This document shows positions 35,125 through 45,242 of a stretch of DNA of 64,000 bases, piece after piece. The translations under genes and the position numbers were made by a program. This stretch comes from Streptomyces sp. CBMA29 (GTDB lineage: Bacteria > Actinomycetota > Actinomycetes > Streptomycetales > Streptomycetaceae): the NCBI RefSeq assembly GCF_014596445.1, contig NZ_MECL01000035.1:62001-126000 (forward strand). Direction: 5' to 3'. The notes under the pieces were generated by a model, which made no database searches, was not told the DNA's origin, and was given only the letters and a program-made list of their open reading frames with translations. Every line of letters begins with the position of its first letter. Positions within the stretch are counted from its first letter, which is position 1.

Positions 35125-35236
35125 ACCTTTCGGCCCGATGGCCGACCCCGAGTGCACACGCCAGTGCCAAATGGGGGACAGTGGACCTCGTCAGGGCACC
35201 TCGAAGAAGAGGCAACACCGTCGGTGAGGGAATGAC

Positions 35237-36526
<1,290 letters not shown>

Positions 36527-36561
36527 GCCAGGGCTGAGCCTGGCTGGACCACGCATGAAGA

Positions 36562-36638
36562 AGCGCCCCGCGCTGGATCCCCCCACGGGTCCGGCACGGG
36601 GCGCTCCCGTTCCCGGAACGGATCCCCCCACGGGTCCG
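36562..36638 (+). terminator. compound terminator with a 19-bp direct repeat
   Basis: AGCGCCCCG (36562-36570) and CGGGGCGCT (36597-36605) form a perfect 9-bp stem around a 26-base loop. The loop segment starting GGATCCCCCCACGGG (36575-36593) is repeated exactly at 36620-36638, and CGTTCC-C-GGAACG (36608-36620) lies between. This looks like a duplicated terminator module after gltA. Confidence 0.7.
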
Positions 36639-36950
36639 ACCGGGCGTCTTTCGGCGGCTGCGCCGTGCCGGGACGACTGCGGCCCGGGAGGGCCGCTCAA
36701 AGCTCCCCGGACATCGCCCCGGCGACGCATTCACGGGCCGTCCCCCAAGACAGCCCGTTCCGCAGCCCCCCACCGGCTCCGCCGGGAGCGCGGTGCTCAA
36801 GAGATAAGACCCACGAACCACCGTAATGGTTACGTTCCAAGCCCTGTGATCTACGTCTCTTCGAATGGGGGCGTTTTCGCAGGCTACCCCGCTCGCGGGC
36901 GGTATGGGGCGATCCCGTAGCGTGCTGTCTCCTCATGAGGGGCGGAGTAC
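36639..36950. other. intergenic region before the SDR gene
   Basis: About 310 bases with no supported gene. The left half is GC-rich and repeats CCGG-type stems. The right half, from about 36790, is less GC-rich (runs such as GTAATGGTTACG and GGGGGCGTTTTCGCAGG) and probably holds the promoter of the SDR gene; no clear -35/-10 pair can be named. Confidence 0.4.
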
Positions 36951-37697
36951 ATGGCACAGAACGGGACAGCGGGCCGGAGCGTCGTCGTGACCGGCGGGGG
37001 TACGGGCATCGGTCGGGCGATCTCGATCCGCTTCGCCGAGGAGGGCCACCACGTCACGATCGTCGGCCGTCGCCGTGAGGTCCTGCACGCCACCGCGGAG
37101 GAGCTGCGCCGGGAACGCGGGCTTGACGTCACCCCGGTCGCCTGCGACCTGGCCGACCCCGACGACGTCGAGGCGGCGCTCCGGCACCTGCCCGAGCAGG
37201 TCGACGTCCTGGTGAACAACGCGGGCAGCCGGGAGCTGGCGATCGGTGCGGGCCCGCACGGGGTGCTCGCCCGCTGGCGCGGCGACTTCGAGCGCAATGT
37301 GCTGACCGCGGTGCTGCTGACCGAATCGCTGCGGGACCGCTTCACCGACAGCGGCCGGGTGGTCACGGTCACCTCGGTTGCCGCGTTGCGCGGCGGCGGC
37401 TCCTACGGTGCCTCCAAGGCCGCCCTGCACGCCTGGAACCACTCGCTGGCCGCCCAGCTCGGACCGCAGGGCGTCACGTGCAACATCGTGGCGCCCGGCA
37501 CCGTGGCGGGCACCGAATTCTTCGGCTCGCGGCTCAACGACGCCGAGCTGACCCGGCGGGCCGGGCGCACGCTCGTGGGCCGGGTCGGCCACCCCGCCGA
37601 CGTGGCGGCGGCCGTGGTCTTCCTCGCGTCCCCCGAGGCGGGCTTCATCACCGGCGAGATCCTTCAGTGCAACGGCGGCGAACTGCTCGGCCGGTGA
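36951..37697 (+). CDS. short-chain dehydrogenase/reductase
   Basis: Classical SDR of 248 aa. Cofactor loop VVVTGGGTGIGRAISIRFAEEG near residue 12, NNAG near 88, the catalytic Ser in VTVTSVAAL near 141 and Tyr-Lys in GSYGASKAALHAWNHSL near 152 are all present. The C-terminus FITGEILQCNGGELLGR is typical. The substrate is unknown. The ATG at 36951 follows GGGGCGGAG. The gene stands alone; its stop lies inside a small tandem repeat (three copies of GTGACCCG from about 37693). Confidence 0.9.
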   Translation: MAQNGTAGRSVVVTGGGTGIGRAISIRFAEEGHHVTIVGRRREVLHATAEELRRERGLDVTPVACDLADPDDVEAALRHLPEQVDVLVNNAGSRELAIGAGPHGVLARWRGDFERNVLTAVLLTESLRDRFTDSGRVVTVTSVAALRGGGSYGASKAALHAWNHSLAAQLGPQGVTCNIVAPGTVAGTEFFGSRLNDAELTRRAGRTLVGRVGHPADVAAAVVFLASPEAGFITGEILQCNGGELLGR

Positions 37698-37915
37698 CCC
37701 GGTGACCCGGTGACCCGGTGGGCCAGTGCTCCGGGGCCATTCCGCGTTCCGTGACAGGCGCGCCCGTACTCCCTGAGGAGTAGCCCGACTGGACCCTCAG
37801 GATGAATTCTCCTGGGAGCCCCCGAGGAATCCCCTGATCCACGGGAAACCCCCTTGCCCCGTCCCACCGGCCGCTGTCAGTTTTGAAGCCCGGGGGCGGG
37901 AAGAGGGGCGGTGGA

Positions 37916-38800
37916 ATGGACGTTGCACTGAACGTGTCGGCACTGGACTTCACCTCGGGTCTCGCTGAGTACCTGCGAGGTGGACACGTCTTCTGGGCAT
38001 ACGCGGTTCTGGCCCTCACCACGGCCCCGCCGCTCGTGCCCAACGCCGTGCTGCTTGTGACCGGCGGAGTGATGGCGGCCGAGGGGCGCCTGGACATCGC
38101 CCTCGTGCTGCTGGTGGTGGCGGGCAGCGCGATCCTCGGCGACATGCTGATCCACCGCACCGGCCGGGCGCTCAGCGGCCGGGTGCTGGCCCGCATGGAG
38201 CGCGACGAACGCCGGGCGGCGCTGCTCAGATGGGCCGCGCTGCGGATACAGCGGCACGGTGTGCCCTTTGTGATCGGTGTGCGATTTCTGCCCAGCGGCC
38301 GGGTGATAGGCGGCCTCGCGGCGGGTGTCGTGCGCTATCCCGCCCGGCGTTACGCGGTGGGCGCGGGTGTCGCGGAGGCCGTCTGGGCCAGCTATTCCGT
38401 CGGCGCCGGGTATTTCAGCGGCAAAGCCGCATCAAACTCCTTCTTCGCCCTCTCCCTGGGGCTCGGCATATCGATGCTCGTCGCCGGTATCGGCACGCTG
38501 GTGCAGTGGATCTCGCGGGCGCGTGAGCGCCGCCAGCCGCGCCTGGTGGGGGAGCGCGAGGCGGCCCGGCCTCCCTCGACGGTGGTACGGGCGTCCTTCG
38601 CGGGTGACGCGGCGGCGGCCGTACCGGCTCCCTCCGGCGGTGGTGCTACGGGACCGGCCGGTGGCCTGCCCGCGGGACCAGGGGCAGCGGCCACCACCAC
38701 ATCGGCATCCGTCACAGGCGCCACTGTCGCGCGCACAAGTCCGCCACCGGGCAAGGACCGGGGCGGATTTCCCTGTTTCTCGGCCGGCCGCGGCAAGTAG
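37916..38800 (+). CDS. DedA/VTT-family membrane protein
   Basis: Integral membrane protein of 294 aa with the VTT (DedA) core in residues 15-205: LTTAPPLVPNAVLLVTGGVMAAEG near 40, GSAILGDMLIHRTGRAL near 70 and FVIGVRFLPSGRVIGGLAAGVVRYPARRYAVGAGVAEAVWASYSVGAGYFSG near 115, containing the conserved R-F-x-P-x-G-R. About five hydrophobic segments are visible. The C-terminal 90 residues are an Ala/Gly/Thr/Pro-rich cytoplasmic or surface tail. Family members move phospholipids or support membrane homeostasis; a specific role is not clear. Start ATG 37916. Confidence 0.88.
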   Translation: MDVALNVSALDFTSGLAEYLRGGHVFWAYAVLALTTAPPLVPNAVLLVTGGVMAAEGRLDIALVLLVVAGSAILGDMLIHRTGRALSGRVLARMERDERRAALLRWAALRIQRHGVPFVIGVRFLPSGRVIGGLAAGVVRYPARRYAVGAGVAEAVWASYSVGAGYFSGKAASNSFFALSLGLGISMLVAGIGTLVQWISRARERRQPRLVGEREAARPPSTVVRASFAGDAAAAVPAPSGGGATGPAGGLPAGPGAAATTTSASVTGATVARTSPPPGKDRGGFPCFSAGRGK

Positions 38801-38842
38801 CCGTCGGCCGCGTCCCCGTCGGCCGCGTCCCCCAGTCCGGGG

Positions 38843-39577
38843 TCAGCGCGCGGCGGCGGTGTCCGTGCTGTTCTCTGTGCTCTTGCCCAGGGCGGCGCCC
38901 TTGTCCGGGGAGGCGGCTCCGTCGGGGGCGGCGGCCGTGCCCGGGGCGGTGACCGCCCCGGTGCCCAGGTAGGGCGCGAGATAGCGGTAGAGCATCCCCT
39001 TCATCTCCCGCGCGTACGCGTCCCGTTCGTCGCCCTCGTGCTGGACGACGAGGTCGAGTCCTGCCTTGAACATCGCGAAGGACATCTGCGCCACGAGAGT
39101 GCGTTCCGCTGTGGACAGCGACGGCTGACGGACGCCGAGCAGTTCGGTGAGGCGCGCGAGCAGTGACGCGTGCAGCTCGTCGTGGCCCTCGGCGACCTTG
39201 CCGGGAGTGTCCGGGCCCTTGATCAGGGCGAGGAAGGCCGGGTTGGCGCAGTTGAACTCGATGAAGGGACCGGTGACGGCGTCGATCATCTCGTCCAGCG
39301 GCAGCAGGGCGTTCTCGACGGTGAAGACCCGGCCGTGGGTGGCTTCCATCTCCTTGGCGAGCTGACTGCCCAGCTCGACGGCGATGGCCTCCTTGTTCGG
39401 GAAGAACTGGTAGAGCGTGCCCGGCGACACCCCTGCCTCGCGGGCGATCGCGTTGGTGCTGGACGCCGTGTAGCCCAGCGCGCAGAACACGCTGGCGGCG
39501 GCTTTGAGGAGCTGTGTGACACGCCGCTCGCCGCGGGCCTGCCGACGGCGCGGCTGCCGCTCTTCCGCCTCGGACAC
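38843..39577 (-). CDS. TetR-family repressor of an MMPL exporter
   Basis: TetR/AcrR regulator of 244 aa. The HTH is RVTQLLKAAASVFCALGYTASSTNAIAREAGVSPGTLYQFFPNKEAI, residues 22-68. The ligand domain ends in a low-complexity Ala/Asp/Pro/Thr tail from about 205. The GTG at 39575-39577 is chosen because GGGGAG stands five bases upstream; the longer frame overlaps the operator region. It is divergent from the MMPL transporter gene with two related operator copies between them, the usual layout for a drug-responsive efflux pair. Confidence 0.9.
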   Translation of the reverse strand: MSEAEERQPRRRQARGERRVTQLLKAAASVFCALGYTASSTNAIAREAGVSPGTLYQFFPNKEAIAVELGSQLAKEMEATHGRVFTVENALLPLDEMIDAVTGPFIEFNCANPAFLALIKGPDTPGKVAEGHDELHASLLARLTELLGVRQPSLSTAERTLVAQMSFAMFKAGLDLVVQHEGDERDAYAREMKGMLYRYLAPYLGTGAVTAPGTAAAPDGAASPDKGAALGKSTENSTDTAAAR

Positions 39578-39604
39578 GGTGACTCCCCAGGGGTATTGAC
39601 AAAC

Positions 39605-39650
39605 ACGAGCGATCACTCGCATTCTTGAAACGCGAGCGACAGTTCGCATT
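39605..39650. promoter_or_regulatory. paired TetR operators for the MMPL exporter
   Basis: Two 19-bp sites, 39605-39623 and 39632-39650, match at most positions and are offset by 27 bp. Both have CGAGCGA and end in TTCGCATT or CTCGCATT; the first contains GAGCGATCACTC, a near-perfect palindrome. They cover the divergent promoter gap. Confidence 0.7.
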
Positions 39651-39692
39651 TGCGATTCTACGTCGCACTACGGGGAGAGGACACCTTTTGTC

Positions 39693-41915
39693 ATGGCTGA
39701 TGTCAACCACGACTCCGAGGTCGGGGGCTGGACGCGGGCCGTCACGGCCCGGCCCAGGCTGACGCTGCTGCTCGCCCTCCTCTTCGCCGCTCTCGCGGTC
39801 GTCGCCGGGCGGGGCGTCGCCGACCGGCTGGCCAGCGGGGGCTGGGAAGCACCCGACTCCGAGTCCTCGTACGCGACCGCGGCGCTCGCCGACCACTTCC
39901 CCGCCTCCCAGCCCAATCTGGTCCTGCTGGTCGACGCCAAGGGCGCGGGAGTCGACAGCCCCGCCGTGGCCGCGCAGGGGCAGGAGCTGGCCCGCAAGCT
40001 CGCCGCGGATCCGGCGGTCACCGGCGTCACCTCCTACTGGGGCACCCACGCGCCGGTGCTGCGTGCCAAGGACGACGGCTCGGCGATGATCACCGCCCGG
40101 CTCAAGGGCGACGACGACGCGGTGGCCACTGCCGTCAAACGGATCGCCCCCGCCTACCGCGGAGAGCACGGACCGGTCGACGTGAGCGTCGGCGGCTCGG
40201 CGGCCGTCCGGCACGAATTGCAGAGCACCATCCAGGACGACCTGGTCAAGGCGGAGATGATCGCCCTGCCCGTTACCCTGATACTGCTCGTCATGGTCTT
40301 CGGCAGCGCCATCGCCGCACTGCTGCCACTGGGCGTCGGCATCATCGCGATCCTCGGCACCAACGCGGTGCTGCGCGCCATCACCTCGTTCACCGACGTC
40401 TCGGTCTTCGCGCAGAATCTCACCACCGCGCTCGGCCTCGGCCTTGCGATCGACTACGCCCTGTTCATCGTCCGCAGATTCCGCGAGGAGCTGGCGACCG
40501 GGCTCACCCCGCGCGCGGCGGTCGGAGTGACCCTGCGCACCGCGGGCCGCACCGTCCTCTTCTCGGCCCTGACCGTCGCCGCCTCGCTCGCCGCGATGCT
40601 CGTCTTCCCGCAGTACTTCCTGCGCTCCTTCGCCTACGCGGGGATCGCCGTGGTGCTGCTGGCCGCCGCAGCGGCCCTGATCGCGCTGCCCGCCTGCCTG
40701 GTCCTGCTCGGAGAACGGGTCAACGCGCTGGATCTGCGCAAGGCCCTGCGCCGCAGGACCGCGAGCGACCCCGGCGCGGGATACGCCGCCTTCGCCCGGC
40801 TGGTGATGCGCAGAGCGCCGCTCTTCATGATCGGCGCGGTCGCGGGCCTGCTGCTGCTCGGACTGCCCTTCCTTCAGGTGCGTTTCGGCGCCGCGGACGA
40901 CCGGCAGTTGCCCTCGGCGGCCGAGTCCCATGTGGTGCAGCAGCACATCCGCCAGGAGTTCCCCGGCAGTCCCGACGGCGCCGTCACGGTGCTGGCCGAA
41001 GGCGCCGACCGGTCCCAACTGGCCGGATACGAGAAGCGGGTGGCCGCCCTGCCCGGCGTGGTCCGGGTCGAGGGGCCGGTCGTCGCCCAGGACTCAGGCG
41101 CCGCCTATATGACGGTGCTGTCCAAGGGCGAGGCGGTGGACACCGGCACTCAGCACCTGGTCGGCGCGGTCCGCGCCGTCCCCGCGGACTTCAAAGCCTC
41201 GGTGACCGGCCAGGCCGCCGTCCTGGTGGACACCAAGGACACCATCGGCCAGCGGCTGCCATGGGCGGCCGGGATCATCGCCCTGGTCACCTTGCTGCTG
41301 GTCTTCCTGCTCACCGGCAGCGTGATCATCCCGCTCCAGGCGGTGCTGCTCAACGCGCTGAGCCTCACCGCGATGTTCGGCGCGGTGGTGTGGGTCTTCC
41401 AGGACGGTCATCTGTCCAGGCTGCTGGGCTTCACGGCCACCGGCAGCATCGAGACGACCCTGCCGGTGCTGATGTTCTGCGTGGCCTTCGGACTCTCCAT
41501 GGACTACGGGGTGTTCCTGCTCTCGCGGATCAAGGAGGAGTACGACCGCAGCGGTGATCACCAGGCGTCCATCGAGTTCGGGCTCAAGCGGACCGGCGGA
41601 CTGATCACGGCGGCGGCTGTGATCCTCGCCGTGGTGATGGTCGCGATCGGCACCTCGCGGGTGGCCAACCCCAAGATGCTGGGGCTCGGCATCGCGCTCG
41701 CGGTGCTCATGGACGCGATGGTGGTCCGCACCCTGCTGGTCCCCGCGGTGATGCGGCTGACCGGGCGGGCCACCTGGTGGGCGCCGCCGGTGCTGCGCCG
41801 CTTCCACGACCGGTTCGGCATATCGGAGGGCGGCGGCCAGGAGGCGCCGGACGGCACGAAGGCCCCGCACTCCTCGCAGGAGCGGCGGGACCCCGAGCCG
41901 GCCACGCGGAACTGA
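39693..41915 (+). CDS. MMPL-family RND transporter
   Basis: Large membrane exporter of 740 aa with duplicated MMPL halves: one TM near residue 25, an extracytoplasmic loop (45-180), a five-TM block (185-360, including LGLGLAIDYALFIVRRFREEL with the proton-relay Asp-Tyr), a second loop (385-520) and a second TM block (525-690, including FGLSMDYGVFLLSRIKEEY). It is a proton-driven exporter of lipids or drugs; the substrate is unknown. The divergent TetR gene and double operator suggest induction by its substrate. The C-terminal tail is short and charged. Confidence 0.93.
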   Translation: MADVNHDSEVGGWTRAVTARPRLTLLLALLFAALAVVAGRGVADRLASGGWEAPDSESSYATAALADHFPASQPNLVLLVDAKGAGVDSPAVAAQGQELARKLAADPAVTGVTSYWGTHAPVLRAKDDGSAMITARLKGDDDAVATAVKRIAPAYRGEHGPVDVSVGGSAAVRHELQSTIQDDLVKAEMIALPVTLILLVMVFGSAIAALLPLGVGIIAILGTNAVLRAITSFTDVSVFAQNLTTALGLGLAIDYALFIVRRFREELATGLTPRAAVGVTLRTAGRTVLFSALTVAASLAAMLVFPQYFLRSFAYAGIAVVLLAAAAALIALPACLVLLGERVNALDLRKALRRRTASDPGAGYAAFARLVMRRAPLFMIGAVAGLLLLGLPFLQVRFGAADDRQLPSAAESHVVQQHIRQEFPGSPDGAVTVLAEGADRSQLAGYEKRVAALPGVVRVEGPVVAQDSGAAYMTVLSKGEAVDTGTQHLVGAVRAVPADFKASVTGQAAVLVDTKDTIGQRLPWAAGIIALVTLLLVFLLTGSVIIPLQAVLLNALSLTAMFGAVVWVFQDGHLSRLLGFTATGSIETTLPVLMFCVAFGLSMDYGVFLLSRIKEEYDRSGDHQASIEFGLKRTGGLITAAAVILAVVMVAIGTSRVANPKMLGLGIALAVLMDAMVVRTLLVPAVMRLTGRATWWAPPVLRRFHDRFGISEGGGQEAPDGTKAPHSSQERRDPEPATRN

Positions 41916-41918
41916 GGC

Positions 41919-42122
41919 TCAGTCCGGATCCCGGCGGCCGCGGTTTCCCGGCCGCCGGGCACTCCAGGCCCTGACGGTATCGGCGTACCAGAAGGGCTTG
42001 CCGCCCTCGACGACATCGGGCGGCGGGAGATGCCCGTGCTTCCGGTAGGAGCGGACGGTGTCGACCTGTACGCGGATGTGCGCGGCGATCTCGGCGTACG
42101 ACCACAGGGTCCGGTCGGTCAT
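41919..42122 (-). CDS. small AlpA/MerR-like helix-turn-helix protein
   Basis: Protein of 67 aa with a single winged HTH of the AlpA/excisionase type (LWSYAEIAAHIRVQVDTVRSYRKHGHLPPPDVVEGGKPFWYADTVRAW) and a basic tail. The family includes excisionases and small DNA-binding regulators. No phage or integrative element is nearby, so a regulatory role is more likely. The long upstream frame is antisense to sigK and is rejected; ATG 42120-42122 opens the HTH directly. It is convergent with the MMPL gene (three-base gap) and divergent from sigK. Confidence 0.82.
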   Translation of the reverse strand: MTDRTLWSYAEIAAHIRVQVDTVRSYRKHGHLPPPDVVEGGKPFWYADTVRAWSARRPGNRGRRDPD

Positions 42123-42342
42123 CCCAGGTACCTCCGTACGGCGGGGCTGCTGTTGATCAGCACCTTCGTCCGGCCAACGACAGGTGAGCGTCACCGCATG
42201 GGCTTGTTGATCTTCTGTGACACGGAACCCGCGTAACGGTGACAAACGTGGCGAACGGGTAACGACCACGCTGGTCGTCCCCACCGCGGCGGTGAAAGGG
42301 GGCACGATGGCGGGCTGAGACCGGGGGAATTCCGCGAGCGGG

Positions 42343-42370
42343 CAATCCGCCCACCCCTCGGCTCCGAATA
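42343..42370 (+). promoter_or_regulatory. SigK-type promoter of the sigK-rskA-phr operon
   Basis: CAATCC (42343-42348), 16-base spacer, CGAATA (42365-42370). It shares both boxes and the exact spacing with the two promoters at 49807-49835 and 49921-49949, implying that SigK transcribes its own operon. The start of transcription should lie near 42377, about 40 bases before the sigK ATG. Confidence 0.7.
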
Positions 42371-42416
42371 CCGGTCGGAGACTTGCGCGGGTGAGTCGAG
42401 ACGGGATGGATCGCAG

Positions 42417-43001
42417 ATGAGGGAAGCCGTACGGCTGGACGGCGTCGCAGGCGCCGGCCCCGACCTCCAGGAGCTGCTGGTCGCGGTCGCCCGCGGCGAC
42501 GAGGCGGCGTTCGCCAGAGTCTACGACGCGGTGGCCGGGCCCGTGCTGGGGCTGGTGCGCTCGGTGCTGCGCGACCCCGCGCAGTCGGAGGAGGTCGCCC
42601 AGGAGGTGCTGGTCGAGGTCTGGCAGACCGCGACCCGGTTCCAGGCATCCCGTGGCAGCGCCATGACCTGGGTGATGACGCTGGCCCACCGTCGCGCGGT
42701 GGACCGGGTGCGTTCCGCACAGGCGTCCTCCGACCGGGAGCACAAGGCCGCGCTGCTTGAGCACACGCCCGCCTTCGACGAGGTCGCGGAACAGGTCGAG
42801 TCACGGCTGGAGCGCGAGCAGGTGCGGCGCTGTATGCGGACGCTCACCGAATTGCAGCGCCAGTCGGTGACACTCGCCTATTACCAGGGATTCACCTACC
42901 GGGAGGTCGCCGAGTTGCTCGCGGCTCCGCTGGGGACCGTCAAGACCCGACTGCGGGACGGACTCATCCGCCTGCGCGACTGCTTGGGAGTGAGCGCATG
43001 A
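42417..43001 (+). CDS. sigK: ECF RNA polymerase sigma factor SigK
   Basis: ECF sigma factor of 194 aa. Region 2 is ARVYDAVAGPVLGLVRSVLRDPAQSEEVAQEVLVEVWQTATRF and RGSAMTWVMTLAHRRAVDRVR; region 4 is LTELQRQSVTLAYYQGFTYREVAELLAAPLGTVKTRLRDGLIRLRDCL. The assignment to SigK rests on these features together with its neighbours: an RskA-type anti-sigma directly overlapping, and the MPT83-like fasciclin, CFAS-like, DUF1365, DUF1295 and amine-oxidase-like genes known from the Mycobacterium sigK locus and regulon. The promoter upstream has the same boxes as two others in the locus. Confidence 0.92.
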   Translation: MREAVRLDGVAGAGPDLQELLVAVARGDEAAFARVYDAVAGPVLGLVRSVLRDPAQSEEVAQEVLVEVWQTATRFQASRGSAMTWVMTLAHRRAVDRVRSAQASSDREHKAALLEHTPAFDEVAEQVESRLEREQVRRCMRTLTELQRQSVTLAYYQGFTYREVAELLAAPLGTVKTRLRDGLIRLRDCLGVSA

Positions 43002-43768
43002 CGACCGCCGATCTGCATACCCTCACCGGTGCGTACGCGGTGCACGCGCTGCCCGACGGCGAGCGGGAGGAATTCGAACGCCACATCGCCGACTGTTCGG
43101 CCTGCGCGCAGGAGGTCCGCGAGCTGTCCGCGACGGCCACCCGGCTGGCGCTCGCCGCGTCGGTCGTGCCGCCGCCGCACATGCGCGAGCAGGTGCTGCG
43201 CCGGGTCGCCGCCGTGCGGCAGGAGCCGCCGGTCGTCGCGCGGCAGGAGCGGCGCGGTCTCGCCGGATGGATGGCCGGGGCGCGGCGGCTGCCGCGCTAC
43301 GCGCTGGCCGCGTGCATGGCCGGAGTGGTCGGGCTCGGCGGGGTGGCCGTCTGGCAGCACCAGGCCGCCGACGACGCGAGGCAGCGCGCGAACCAGGCCG
43401 AGCAGCGGGCGGGCGAGCTCTCCCAGGTGCTCTCGGCACCCGACGCGGCAAGCACCACGCGGAAGCTCAGCACCGGTACGACCGCGACCGTGGTGGTCTC
43501 CCGCAGCCTGGGCAAGGCCGCCTTCCTGGCCGCCGGTATGCCGACGCCGGCGGCCGGGAAGACGTATGAGCTGTGGTTCGACGACGGGGGGAAGATGCGG
43601 CCGGCGGGTCTGATGGACCCGTCAGCCACCGACCAGGCCGTGGTGCTGGACGGGCCGATCGACAACGCCTCCGGGGTGGGGGTGACGGTCGAACCGGCCG
43701 GCGGCTCGCAGCAGCCCACGAGTGCGCCGCTGGCGTTGGTGACGTTCCCGGCGGTCGCTGGTGCCTGA
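42998..43768 (+). CDS. rskA: anti-sigma-K factor RskA
   Basis: Membrane anti-sigma factor of 256 aa. The N-terminal zinc-type anti-sigma motif HIADCSACAQEVREL (HxxxCxxC, near residue 29) binds the sigma factor; a single TM (YALAACMAGVVGLGGVAVW) lies near 105-123; the outside part is a C-terminal RskA domain with AGKTYELWFDDGGKMRPAGLM. Signals sensed by RskA in mycobacteria are thought to be redox-related and to release SigK by proteolysis. Its ATG overlaps the sigK stop (ATGA), and its own stop lies inside the start of the photolyase gene. Confidence 0.93.
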   Translation: MTTADLHTLTGAYAVHALPDGEREEFERHIADCSACAQEVRELSATATRLALAASVVPPPHMREQVLRRVAAVRQEPPVVARQERRGLAGWMAGARRLPRYALAACMAGVVGLGGVAVWQHQAADDARQRANQAEQRAGELSQVLSAPDAASTTRKLSTGTTATVVVSRSLGKAAFLAAGMPTPAAGKTYELWFDDGGKMRPAGLMDPSATDQAVVLDGPIDNASGVGVTVEPAGGSQQPTSAPLALVTFPAVAGA

Positions 43769-45161
43769 GACGTCGCGGACCGGGTCGTCCATCGCGCTGT
43801 TCACCGCGGACCTGCGGCTGCACGACAATCCCGTGCTGGCCGCGGCGGTGGCGGCGGCCGGGAGCGTGGTCCCGCTGTTCGTGGTGGACGAGGGCATCGC
43901 GCGGGCCGGATTCGCGGTGCCGAACAGGGCGGCGTTCCTCGCCGACTGCCTGGCCGACCTGGACGCGGGCCTGCGGGCCCGCGGCGGGCGGCTGGTCGTG
44001 CGGCGCGGCGACGTCGTCGAGGAGGTCGTGCGGGCCGTCGGCGAGAGCGGGGCGCGGCAGGTGCACATCGCGGCCGGGGTGAGCGGTTACGCCCTGCGCC
44101 GCGAGGACCGGCTGCGCAAGGCCCTGGCCGAGGCGGGCTGCGAGGTGGTGGTGCACGAGGCCGTGGTCACCGCTGTTCCCCCCGGCGCCGTCACCCCCGT
44201 GGGCCGCGATCACTTCGCCGTCTTCACGCCGTACTTCCGGCGCTGGAGCGCGGAGCCGCCGCGTCGCGTGCTGGACGCGCCGCGCAAGGTCACCGTCCCC
44301 GAGGACGTGGAGTCCGCCGCACTGCCCTGCGCGGCGGACCTGGCCGGGTCAGGGGAGGGACAGCCGTCCCCCGGCCTGCCGCGCGGCGGCGAGACGGCGG
44401 CCCGCAAGCTGGCGGGCAGTTGGTGGCGTTCGGGTATCGAGGGATACGCGGACCAGCACGACGACCTGGCGGGCGACGAGACCTCGCGGCTCTCGCCGTA
44501 TCTGCACTTCGGGTGCGTGTCCGCGACCGAACTCGCCCACCGGGCGCGGTCGGTGAGCGGCCGGGGCGCGGAGGCGTTCGTCCGGCAGCTCGCCTGGCGC
44601 GACTTCCACCATCAGGTGCTCGCCGCGCGGCCCGACGCGGCGCACCGCGACTACCGCTCCCGGCACGACCGTTGGCGCACCGCGCCCGAGGAGGTCACCG
44701 CCTGGCGCGAGGGCCGCACCGGTTACCCCATCGTGGACGCCGCGATGCGCCAACTGCTGCACGAGGGCTGGATGCACAACAGGGGCAGGCTGCTCGTGGC
44801 GAGCTTCCTGACCAAGACGCTGTACATGGACTGGCGGATCGGCGCCCGGCACTTCCTGGACCTGCTGGTCGACGGCGATATCCCCAACAACCAGCTCAAC
44901 TGGCAGTGGTCGGCGGGCACCGGCACCGACACCCGGCCCAACCGGGTGCTCAACCCACTGCTCCAGGCGTCCCGTTTCGACCCGGACGGCGACTACGTAC
45001 GGCGCTGGGTTCCGGAGCTGGCCGGGCTGGAGGGGGCGGCGGTGCACCAGCCGTGGAAGCTGTCGGGTCCGGAACGGGCGCGGTTCGACTACCCGGCCCC
45101 GATCGTGGCCCTCAGCGACGGGCACGCCCGCTTCTCGCGGGCCCGCGGCCTGGACGACTGA
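43761..45161 (+). CDS. phr: deoxyribodipyrimidine photolyase (CPD class I type)
   Basis: Photolyase/cryptochrome of 466 aa. The N-terminal antenna-binding domain starts SIALFTADLRLHDNPVLAAAV; the FAD domain has SRLSPYLHFGCVS near residue 240, QLAWRDFHHQVL near 270, the signature TGYPIVDAAMRQLLHEGWMHNRGRLLVASFLTK near 320 and IPNNQLNWQWSAGTGTDTRPNRVLNP near 375. It repairs UV dimers with visible light. The GTG start overlaps the rskA end by eight bases, so repair is wired into the SigK operon. A cryptochrome-like signalling role cannot be excluded. Confidence 0.94.
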   Translation: MPETSRTGSSIALFTADLRLHDNPVLAAAVAAAGSVVPLFVVDEGIARAGFAVPNRAAFLADCLADLDAGLRARGGRLVVRRGDVVEEVVRAVGESGARQVHIAAGVSGYALRREDRLRKALAEAGCEVVVHEAVVTAVPPGAVTPVGRDHFAVFTPYFRRWSAEPPRRVLDAPRKVTVPEDVESAALPCAADLAGSGEGQPSPGLPRGGETAARKLAGSWWRSGIEGYADQHDDLAGDETSRLSPYLHFGCVSATELAHRARSVSGRGAEAFVRQLAWRDFHHQVLAARPDAAHRDYRSRHDRWRTAPEEVTAWREGRTGYPIVDAAMRQLLHEGWMHNRGRLLVASFLTKTLYMDWRIGARHFLDLLVDGDIPNNQLNWQWSAGTGTDTRPNRVLNPLLQASRFDPDGDYVRRWVPELAGLEGAAVHQPWKLSGPERARFDYPAPIVALSDGHARFSRARGLDD

Positions 45162-45242
45162 CCGCGAACCCGCGAACCGACCGAACCGACTGACCCAATC
45201 ACTCGCCACGACCGGTGCCTCCAGCGGCCCGGCTGTCGCCGA

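Noticed and set aside
38712..41018. 768-codon minus-strand open frame over the TetR/MMPL genes
   Set aside because: It is antisense to the MMPL transporter and in the wrong frame over the TetR gene; no domain is visible.
41919..42764. Long version of the small HTH gene reaching into sigK
   Set aside because: Only the last 67 codons look like a protein domain; the rest is antisense to sigK and its promoter.
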